A DNA stretch of 64,000 bases, taken from Climacium dendroides. Lineage: Eukaryota > Streptophyta > Bryopsida > Hypnales > Climaciaceae. Position numbers and translations under genes: made by a program. Below the pieces are notes generated by a model, which saw only the letters and a list, made by a program, of their open reading frames with translations, did no database searches and had not been told where the DNA came from. Of the stretch, positions 55,804 through 64,000 are shown in pieces. How positions within the stretch are numbered: the stretch's first letter is position 1; each line of letters opens with the position of its first letter. Location of the stretch: NCBI GenBank assembly GCA_950106755.1, contig OX467091.1, positions 13,037,538 to 13,101,537 of the forward strand, in the 5' to 3' direction.

Positions 55804-58800
55804 ATGGCGGGGGCAAGTAGTGCTGCAACTGAAGGCAAGAAGAAGTCAAAGCCGAAGGGCGTTGGTTATGAGCTACGGTTTAACATTTTGGATGACGTCA
55901 ACATCAAGGCTAAGACGGGTTGGGAAAAAGAGGATGTGGAGTATTGGACCTCTAAATTGTGCCGCAAATACGTGAAAATGTATCACATTGGGAAGTTGTG
56001 GCCTCGAGAGTGTCACCCTCTTCACACCCTTGAATATTGTTTTAAACCATTGAATTGCCTCAATGATCATTTTGTGCACCGTTCGATGGAGGTGTGGAAG
56101 GCCTTATTTCCGGAGAAGGCTATGAGCAAAGGCAAAATTAACTACAGCTTGGCAGGCATGGTTTACGTTGAACTCATACTGGGCCGTCAAGTGGATTGGA
56201 GTACGTATCCTACGATAGCGACATTGCCACTTGCGATTGGCAGACGTCAAAAACATATCCCTGATATGTTTGTTCCGAAGGCGCAACTTCCTGAAGCAAG
56301 TGAAAAAAAGAAAGCATTAGAGGATGCTGTGGAATCAATTCAGATCCCTCTTGAAATCCAAGTGCGTTGTACGGAAGTGCTGAATGGAAAGAAAATGGCG
56401 GTAGAACCGGTTTGTATGGGGGACCCCACAAAAGGAAGCACTTGTCTTGTGGACGATGTGGAGGGAGAGGTGTTTTTGACTCCACCGACAGATTTGAACC
56501 CTATACAAAACGTGTTAGAAGGGGTGCCAGAAAGCAACGTTGCAATGAAGCTCCCTCAGCCAACAGAACATGGATCTACATCGATGTCACAGAAGCACCA
56601 AGAAGAGGATCCTATAAAAGACATTGAAGATAGAGAAGACCTTCAAGACGTGAAGGAGGCTCACGCTTGTATTGACCGGTTTTTAGCAGACACAGCACAA
56701 GACATCATGTTCTATGTCCCTCCGTCTCCTAAATCAAGGAAAAAACCAAGCCTACTGTCCAGACCTGAAAATGCAATTCGGACTTCACCAAACCAAAATG
56801 AAGAACATCCAACTCAACCGACAGATGTAAGGATGGACTCTCAAGACGAGGCTGCTGTAAACAACGACAAAGAGACCCCGATTATCCAAGATCATCCGTT
56901 GCTAGCTTTGTTGGGCCCAGAGGATCTCAAGACTCTACAAAAGATGCCTCCACTAGAAGAGATGGAGAACTTGTTGCAGTGTTCCCTCCGATGGAATCAA
57001 TTTGAAATTCAGAGAGAAGCAACAAATGGCGGAAATGAAGGGAGCACTATAAACGAAGGTGGCCCTGAGCATGTAGGAGGAAATCCTAATGAAGGTGGCA
57101 CTACAAATGAAGGACGCAGCTCCACTTCAGGCAATTCAACATCAGGATTTGGCGAGATATTTAGAACGGCGTATTCTCTATCATGTACAGCTAGAGTTGT
57201 GGTTGTATTGACACCTGCTCTTGCGCAAATAACTGATACATTTACGAAAATGACACCATCCGTTCTTCATGGTACTTTGGCTTTCAGAAAGTTTGTCGAG
57301 TTTGCGGACAAATTACAAGACGAGAAGTTGGAAGACCTTAAGCATAAATTTTTTTTGGAACAACAGAATTTGGAGTTGAAGGAGGTGCGTTACTCCAAAG
57401 AAGATCATGATGACCTCAAGGCAAAGTATGAGATATTGGAGAGCAAATACAACACGTTGTATTGGAGGCCGACCCCAAACTTGAAGCCCTTGGGTAATGA
57501 CTATGAGAGTGTTAAGAAAAATAACAAGACTTTGAAGCGAACGAATGACAATTTGAAGGCCATGAATGAGAATCTCAAGGCTATGAATGAGAAGTTGGTG
57601 TTGGAGTTGAAGACATGCAAAGAGATGTTAGAAGAGCATCGCAAAACATTGTGGACATTACAGAACGAGAAGGCAGGTCAACAATTGCCTGGCGGAATAG
57701 GGCTATTAGAGGCAAGTGAACCAACACAAGAGAGCGATCAACTATCTCTTCCTCTTGACGAGGGCAAAGCTGAGGATGGGACCGTAGAACTCCGACAGCG
57801 CATTCCGAGTCCAAAATCCATAGTTTTCCCCTCATTTGAAGATGCTTCCATGCAATCACAAAATCCGGAAGTTGAAGAGTTAAGGCATCAATTGGACTTG
57901 GCAGTTCGAGGAAAGAATGAGGCTGAATCAACAATGAAACGAATGATGGAAGTAGGGGTACTAAGTGAAATCCTTCCAAAGGAAAATGCGGATTTACGAT
58001 GGATGATGTGGGCGCGACAACTACAAGATCATTCCTCAGTATCATCCGGACTCATGAACGGGCTCTTGAGGTATGCATTGCAATCAGACATAGCATACGA
58101 GAATGTCAAGAGTTCTTATGAGCGTTTTGTGGAGAAGTTGGAGGAGGAAAGAAAGGACCCTGATTTAAAACTTATGGTTTGGGGGAACATGGATAGGATG
58201 TATGAGCGGCTAAACCACGGAAAGACCTATGATACGGAGAACATTGATTGGACTTTAGAAGCGGAGGAAGGATGGGTCCCTTATGGCACGTTGTCAGCTC
58301 ACTTCCAGCAACATGAGAAGGAGCTTGTGCCAGGAAGTTTTCCAAATACTCCCATCTTGGAGGGTCATTGTTCTCTTTGCCAAGGTTGTTTTGGGCCCGA
58401 AGGAGCTATAGCATTGGGACAGTGTCGCCATACATTCCATGTATTTTGCATTCAAAGATCGGCGGAATTTCAACGCCGTTGTCCCGAATGCCATATTCCT
58501 CTGAGTCCAAGGCTGTATAAAATGCTAGGGATTTTGTACCGTATGCCTACGGGACATGAATACAATCGATGGAACCTTCCACTTGACCAAGAGCCATACA
58601 AATTTCAGAACTATTTGCATTGGGGGAAACCAATGAAGTGGGATGCTCGATCACAAATATATGAGCTATGCGATGGCCCATTTCCCACCAAAGATAAATT
58701 CTTTTGGATGACGTCTAACGTGGAGGTTGAGTTGCGTGCCTTCGAGATTAAGAACAGTGAGGCTCGAGAGTTGTTCTGTCGCAGCATGGGCGGACATTGG

Positions 58801-59430
58801 AGCACACAGCACCAAAAGTTCTTTCGAATTCCCGAGAAGGAATGGAAGAGAGAGGGTCCAAATGACCTCTTGGTAGAGGTTGAGCGTGATCCAAAAGTCA
58901 TAAAGCAATTTGCGGGCTACAATACGGATTTGATAGGGCGGGCCCTCATTTTGTCGAAGTTGGAAGAAGCAGCAAGAGTTCGTTCTGTGGTGGACCTAAA
59001 CGGTAAATCATCTACAAAGTATAAGATGGAAGACGTTGCAAGGGCATTTGACATGAACATAAAGGACATTATAACCAAGTGGAGGAAGTATCTAGGAAAG
59101 GGAGGCAAACAAACTTGGATGATGAAAAGCGAGGATGAAATGATAAAACAACTGATGGATGACCTAGATTGTGCTATGAGGGCTTTGAGGGCCCACGAAG
59201 TGGAGCTGTCTCCGAAGAAGAAGAATAAACAGAAGATTGAAGAGGAAGATGACCACTCTCCGGAAACCAAACGACAATTTGAGAGGGTTGACATGCAGGT
59301 ACAAGCTAGCCGCGGAGGGAGCAGTCATGGAAATAGTCCGCAACCGGTGCCTCGTCGAACAAGTAGAAGACTCATGGCGAGGGAGGGGACATCTCGTGAT
59401 GCCGAAGAAGATAATAGTGTGTTGAAGTAA
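55804..59430 (+). CDS. 1208-residue coiled-coil RING-H2 protein, intact
   Basis: An uninterrupted intronless frame of 1208 codons from ATG 55804. Residues 45-135 are a domain shared with the product of 49368-50474 (CRKYVKMYHIGKLWP, then KINYSLAGMVYVELIL). Residues 160-450 are disordered and acidic. Residues 495-625 and about 685-715 are predicted coiled coils (LKAMNENLKAMNEK heptads). Residues 856-897 form a RING-H2 finger (C856, C859, C874, H876, H879, C882, C893, C896), with all eight zinc ligands present. The region to about 1110 is globular and unrecognised. The end is basic (SPKKKNKQ). A RING suggests E3 ubiquitin ligase activity, and coiled coils suggest a multimer. No transposase catalytic motif is seen. 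The length without intron or stop points to recent spread or selection. Islands D and E lie upstream. Confidence 0.85.
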   Translation: MAGASSAATEGKKKSKPKGVGYELRFNILDDVNIKAKTGWEKEDVEYWTSKLCRKYVKMYHIGKLWPRECHPLHTLEYCFKPLNCLNDHFVHRSMEVWKALFPEKAMSKGKINYSLAGMVYVELILGRQVDWSTYPTIATLPLAIGRRQKHIPDMFVPKAQLPEASEKKKALEDAVESIQIPLEIQVRCTEVLNGKKMAVEPVCMGDPTKGSTCLVDDVEGEVFLTPPTDLNPIQNVLEGVPESNVAMKLPQPTEHGSTSMSQKHQEEDPIKDIEDREDLQDVKEAHACIDRFLADTAQDIMFYVPPSPKSRKKPSLLSRPENAIRTSPNQNEEHPTQPTDVRMDSQDEAAVNNDKETPIIQDHPLLALLGPEDLKTLQKMPPLEEMENLLQCSLRWNQFEIQREATNGGNEGSTINEGGPEHVGGNPNEGGTTNEGRSSTSGNSTSGFGEIFRTAYSLSCTARVVVVLTPALAQITDTFTKMTPSVLHGTLAFRKFVEFADKLQDEKLEDLKHKFFLEQQNLELKEVRYSKEDHDDLKAKYEILESKYNTLYWRPTPNLKPLGNDYESVKKNNKTLKRTNDNLKAMNENLKAMNEKLVLELKTCKEMLEEHRKTLWTLQNEKAGQQLPGGIGLLEASEPTQESDQLSLPLDEGKAEDGTVELRQRIPSPKSIVFPSFEDASMQSQNPEVEELRHQLDLAVRGKNEAESTMKRMMEVGVLSEILPKENADLRWMMWARQLQDHSSVSSGLMNGLLRYALQSDIAYENVKSSYERFVEKLEEERKDPDLKLMVWGNMDRMYERLNHGKTYDTENIDWTLEAEEGWVPYGTLSAHFQQHEKELVPGSFPNTPILEGHCSLCQGCFGPEGAIALGQCRHTFHVFCIQRSAEFQRRCPECHIPLSPRLYKMLGILYRMPTGHEYNRWNLPLDQEPYKFQNYLHWGKPMKWDARSQIYELCDGPFPTKDKFFWMTSNVEVELRAFEIKNSEARELFCRSMGGHWSTQHQKFFRIPEKEWKREGPNDLLVEVERDPKVIKQFAGYNTDLIGRALILSKLEEAARVRSVVDLNGKSSTKYKMEDVARAFDMNIKDIITKWRKYLGKGGKQTWMMKSEDEMIKQLMDDLDCAMRALRAHEVELSPKKKNKQKIEEEDDHSPETKRQFERVDMQVQASRGGSSHGNSPQPVPRRTSRRLMAREGTSRDAEEDNSVLK

Positions 59431-59884
59431 TTGTGAAATGTTTAATTTCCTATGTAGTTGTATTTTAATGGCACTCAGGATATAATTATGTAGTGTGGGC
59501 TTCATTTTTTTTATGACTAGTAGTATTGTACGTGGCCCACCATGTCCATCATGACTTTTTTGTATTGCATATACATGTAGTGAAGAAAAACATGTTGCAA
59601 GTAATTATTTATTTATTTGAATATATATATATATATATATATTATGTTTTTATCATAAAATTCATTTTCTTGGACTAAGTTTTATTGAAATGTGCATGTT
59701 ATGCCCAATTTTTAGTGAATTGTGTCTTTGATTGAGAATTTTGTTGTAGTACTTAACACTTGTTTTCTACTACTTTCGTAATCTAGTTATCCCTAGGATG
59801 GAATGCAACCAACTGAACTAAGAGCCCAAAAGTTCGAAGTAAAGAAGTAACTAAGTAAAATTGACCACCCTAAAAGGCTAAAAC
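59431..59884. other. Short AT-rich 3' flank with TA microsatellite
   Basis: Follows the stop codon of the RING gene. Contains a (TA)n tract at about 59620-59643. No gene. Confidence 0.6.
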
Positions 59885-60100
59885 CGCCCTGTCCGCACGA
59901 CCGCCCGTCTGACCCGTCCGCCCATCCGACCCGTCCGACCCGCCCGTCAGCCCCGTCCGACCTGTCCGCCCGCCCGTCCGACCCGTCCGGCACGCCCGCC
60001 CATCCGCCCCGTCCACCCCGTCCGCCCGCCCATCCGCCTTGACCGACCCGACCGACCATCCGTCCGCCCTGTCCGCCCGCCCCGTCTGCCGGGTTTTCTG
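59885..60100. repeat. GC-rich island F (CCGTCCGCCC repeats)
   Basis: Dense units of CCCGTCCG, CCCGCCCGTC and CATCCGCC on the plus strand, GC-rich against AT-rich flanks. It ends about 310 bp before the hAT start codon. On the coding strand it is C-rich, as island C is for its gene. Confidence 0.85.
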
Positions 60101-60409
60101 ACCATTGGCAACGGTTACTTCTAAGGCATAGAACATTCAACAAATTAGGAGTATAAGAGCAAGGAAGAAGGCATTTACAAGCATTTCTGAGAAACTAAAC
60201 GCTAAGATTTCCAAGGGCTAGGAGCTGCAATCTTTGTGTCCCTTGCTTGGTAATGCATAGTTCAGTGGACAGGGGGGCTTTGGTTTCCAAGGCTTTGCTT
60301 ACAGACTATATTTGATACATGTGACATGGTGATTTGAACCTAAACATTTGGAACTGAAGACAAGATTGGAACTTGAACTTGGACTTGAACTTGAACGGAG
60401 CTTTCCACA
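60101..60409 (+). other. Leader region of the hAT gene
   Basis: Non-coding sequence between island F and the ATG at 60410. The last part has a short purine/pyrimidine repeat (AACTTGAACTTGGACTTGAA). Probably holds the promoter and 5' untranslated region. Confidence 0.45.
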
Positions 60410-63400
60410 ATGAGTAAGGATTTTTCCGGTTGGTATGTTGTTCCATCAAGCGGTAAAGTGCAGTGCAAGGCATGTGACTTGGTGTTTGCAAATCGGAAGT
60501 GTCGCATGTTGAGCCACCTTGGATATGAAGGCAAAGACGGTGTTCGCGACAGGGGGGTAAGCATATGTCCAAAATTGACTTCGTCAATTCGAACTCTTTT
60601 TGCCGGTTGTAATGGGTTATTTCCATGAAGATCGGCCCTTGACAATGTAGATGGTGAAAACATAGGGAGGGTTGCAAGCAATGCCTCAAATGGAAGGGAT
60701 TTTTCACGTTCAACACAAGAGGACTCGTGTGCAGCGCCGTCTGAAATTCATCGTGCGTCTTCAAGGGTACATCAAAGTGTGGAAACATCAAGTGAACAAT
60801 GTCCAACTCCACCCTCTTCCATCAATCGGCCCCGAAGACAAAGTCGGCTAGTAGATGGGTTTGAACAAGCTGATAGACGCAATTTGAATGCGTTGTGGGC
60901 CAATTTCTTCTATTTAGCCAACATACCATTTGCGGTAGCTCGAAGTGAGGCCTTCAAAGAAGCAGTGAAGAAAACAGTTGAGTTTGGTAAGCCATACAGC
61001 CCACCATCATATGACGCTCTACGAACCAAATTACTAGAAGAAGCGAAAGAAGATGTCAAGCTAAAATTGCAGAAGAGGACCGAGGATAGTATCAGAAAGT
61101 TTGGAGCAACCTTGTCTATTGATGGATGGAGTTCGGTTACAAATCGGCCATTGGTGAATTGTATGCTTGTATCTTCTGCAAGGGAGCAATTTTTGGGATC
61201 GGTGGACACAAGTGGGTTCGTAAAAAACGCAGAGTACTTGGTCTCTATTTTGGACAAATTCATACAGGAGGTAGGTCCGCATAATGTAGTGCAAATAACA
61301 ACGAACAATGCTCCTGTAAACCCTCGAGCATGTAGAATCATAAAAGACAAATATCCTCACATTTCTTTTCAAGGTTGTGTGGTGCACGCCTTGAATTTGT
61401 TGCTAAAAGATTGGGGGAAGGAAGCATGGGTGGCGGATGTCGTGGCCAAAGCTCGTATGGTTCTTACGTTTTTTAGAAAGCGGCACATGCCGCTTGCAAT
61501 ATTTCGTTCATACGAAAAAGAGCACAGCTTATTGATGCTAGGCGAAACAAGATTTGCTTCAAATTTCATTGCGCTTGAACGCTTGTTGAAAGTGAAGGGA
61601 GCACTTCAACAGAGTGTGACAGATCCGCGTTGGGAACAATATGTGAGGACGTTGGATGACAAGAAAAAGAAGAACCGTACAAAGTCTCGGTGTACAAAGA
61701 AAATAATAAACAATGAGCATTTCTGAAGGCGTTGCACGAATTTTGTGCAGTTGATGGGCGTTGTTGTGTATGGCCTTCGTGATTTAGATGCAAAGACGCC
61801 ATGTTCAGGGAAAGTTTTGCATATTATGAGGAAGATACGGTCGCATGTGGGGGGATTAGAAAATCCGCCTTTTCTATTGAGTCCCGAATTTGCCAAACCA
61901 TTGAAGGAGGCATTCAACGCTAGATGGGAAATGGTAGAGACCGATCTCCAATATGCAGGAGCTCTTTTGAATCCCTATCTTTTGCACAATAAAGAACTAG
62001 CCGACGATTCAGAGGCCACCGAGGCATGCAAGCATGTTCTCATGCGAATATATAAACCTACGGACTACGCGGACGTCGTCAAGGAATTCATGGCGTTTCG
62101 CCATAGGGAGCCTCCCTTCCACAACATGTTGGATCCAAGTGAACAAAAATTATCGGCACACGCTTGGTGGGATTTTGAAGGCGCATGTGGGAAGCTCATT
62201 GCTCCAATTGCAAGGAGAATATTGGGCCAACCGGTATCTTCATCTTCATGTGAACGGAATTGGAGTAGCTATTCTTTTGTTCACAATAAATCTCGAAATA
62301 AGTTGAGAACAAAGAGAGCTGCGGATTTGGTGTATGTGTACACTAATTCAAGAGTGTTGGCTGCATCCAAAGAGAGGGATGAGAAGAAGTGGTACCTTGA
62401 AAATGTAGATTCAGAAGAATCGGAGGGACCAAACGAAGATGACGAGAGCAGCGAAGATGAAGAAGAAGGTATTCGTGTAGACGGGAATGAAGCACATGGA
62501 CAAGAAGCAAATTGGTACAACCCAATATTCAATGAAGAAGAAGATTTTGATGGCAACACATACAATTTTGGAGGTGAACCGTTTGGAAGAGTAAATATGA
62601 ATGATGATGACATGGGCAACAATGACCGAGACGAGTACGACTTTCCAATGGACGATAATGATTGTGGAAACGACGAAGGCGTACCTTCCATAGCAAGGTT
62701 TGTAGATGGAAACCGATTTCTAAGTAGTGACAAGGTTCTCAATCTAAACGAAGAGGATGCAAATGTCCAAGTCCTGGCTTCTAATGGAACCATAGCATCC
62801 AATGCTGGAACTTCCGAAATAGATGAAGTGATTGGAAGCGGTAGGTCTCCATCCATAGTGGTGGCCCAACTAGAAAAGAATGACAACGTTGAGGACCGCG
62901 AGCAAATGAATGTGGACAAGATAAGCGTGGAGTCTCTAGGAGGATTGGCAAGCAAAAGCAACGGGGAACCAAGTAGCCTAAACCATGAAGCGAGTGGGAC
63001 ACAAGACAATGTACATTCGTGTTTGATAGAATATAGAAGTCCGAACTTGCTTCACAGTGGCCAAGGCACAAAGGAAAACATGACAAGTTTTGTACGTCCA
63101 CCGCGTAGCATTCCTCCAATAGGTGCACGCTCACTATTTAATAGTGTAAGCATTACTTTGGTGGGTTCAGGAAGTTTTCAACGTTCGACACGAGCTTCCA
63201 TCATTTCGAAAAAAATAGAACGTACCGAAAATCGAAGATTGCAGATTTCTTCATTCACCAATGACGAGGAAGATGAGACGTTGGCCTCAATGTTAAAGAA
63301 GCAAGGAAACCGCCTACCAGCATCTTCAACAAGGCTAGCGGACCCGACACTGGAATCTTCAAATGCTATAGAGGCATTCACTGAAGAAGGGAGAAAGGCA

Positions 63401-63793
63401 GGGATGGCAATGATGATGGAAGAACCCTCTAAAGCAAAGAACAAACGAGTAATGGAGCCGTTTGCTATCTCTCCAACGAAGAAAGTGAATGCAGGAAAAA
63501 CTCCCCTTGATAAGCGTCCGTCTATTCCAGAACTTCCGTTGAGAAAAGGAAAAGCGGTTGATCGCCTTCGTGAACGTGTAAGGAAAACCTTGATGAAAGC
63601 AAAGAACGAGCAAATGATGGGCAAGCCTAAAAAAGCTCGTGTATCTTCAACAGTACAAGAGAAAAGAGGGGAAAGTCAAACACTTTCATCAGACGATGAA
63701 GAGAATACCATGAGTGATGAAGATGATGGATTCCAATCAAGAGAATACAGTAGCGGGGCAGAGGTGAAAGGAAATAGTGATTACCACCCCTAG
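60410..63793 (+). pseudogene. hAT transposase (BED finger, DUF659, C-terminal dimerisation), two in-frame stops
   Basis: One frame of 1128 codons from ATG 60410 to 63793 is broken only by TGA at 60626-60628 and 61724-61726. It has a BED-type zinc finger (W8, C19, C22, H36) and a DUF659 region with SIDGWSS (first catalytic Asp). The second catalytic Asp is expected in the TTDNAP motif, but here it reads TTNNAP (AAC at 61304), so that residue is Asn. The C-terminal region has AHAWWDFEG and SSSCERNWSSYSFVHNKSRN with the catalytic Glu near 62252. A long acidic, low-complexity tail follows (about 450 codons), unusual for hAT enzymes. Two stops and one catalytic change, with no frameshift, make it inactive. 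Island F lies upstream. No hAT termini or 8-bp duplication were found in the window. Confidence 0.88.
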
Positions 63794-64000
63794 GCATTCA
63801 AATTTAGAAAGGATTTGAATGAAGAACATTTACAGAACTTGGTGCTCAAATGTTTACGATTTAGAGAGATGAATAGCTAAGATTTATTAGTTCTTGGAGC
63901 ATTTCATAGTAGTACAAGGTTGCCAAATTATCTTGAAAAAATTAATGAAACTATCATTTTGGGGGGATTTTGTCCCAAGTGATATTGAAGAAATCTTCAT
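63794..64000. other. 3' flank of the hAT gene to the window edge
   Basis: AT-rich, no gene visible. The right end of the element, if present, must lie outside the window. Confidence 0.5.

Overview
The window looks like nuclear DNA of a land plant, most likely a bryophyte or another seedless plant (inference). The evidence is one complete six-exon Psf3 gene of plant type, one complete plant DOMON-cytochrome b561 gene, fragments of a plant-type methyltransferase and of the U2B'' spliceosomal protein, GT-AG introns, and AT-rich intergenic DNA packed with class II transposons. I recognised no LTR retrotransposon, tRNA, rRNA or CRISPR array. Only two ordinary host genes appear complete: the DOMON-b561 gene at 12.4-15.8 kb and Psf3 at 27.6-30.1 kb.

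Layout. 0-2.7 kb is AT-rich and empty apart from palindromes. 2.7-7.9 kb is a GC-richer decayed piggyBac-type insertion. 7.9-11.7 kb carries several foldback repeats. 12.4-15.8 kb is the DOMON-b561 gene, with minisatellite repeats in intron 1 and behind the stop codon. 18.2-24.2 kb is a CACTA element with clear ends and a TTC duplication, followed 33 bp later by a second, gene-less CACTA at 24.26-26.31 kb. A Tourist-like MITE (26.48-27.28 kb, TAA duplication) ends about 310 bp before the Psf3 start codon. 32.8-35.0 kb is a decayed pogo-like element, and 35.0-35.6 kb a TTAA-flanked MITE.

36.8-44.75 kb is a destroyed methyltransferase gene. A PIF/Harbinger element (37018-40515) sits in its coding exon with a TCA duplication. 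The following coding sequence is broken into tandem repeats (52-bp units, then 72-bp in-frame units), and a pogo-type element (41313-44398, TA duplication) is inserted in that array.

44.75-64 kb is the most unusual part. Six GC-rich islands of CGGACGG/CCGTCCG repeats stand in AT-rich DNA. Four of them lie upstream of long open or nearly open frames: a protein kinase (46548-48035), a proline/glycine-rich protein (49368-50474), a 1208-residue coiled-coil RING protein (55804-59430) and a BED/DUF659 hAT transposase (60410-63793). The second and third share an N-terminal domain. A non-coding AT-rich block next to the islands is repeated twice directly and once inverted. This suggests a family of related mobile or amplifying gene units not covered by the standard transposon classes seen elsewhere in the window.

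Across the window, most transposon frames are broken by in-frame stops rather than indels. Most of these fit C-to-T or G-to-A change, as expected from deamination of methylated cytosine in silenced elements.
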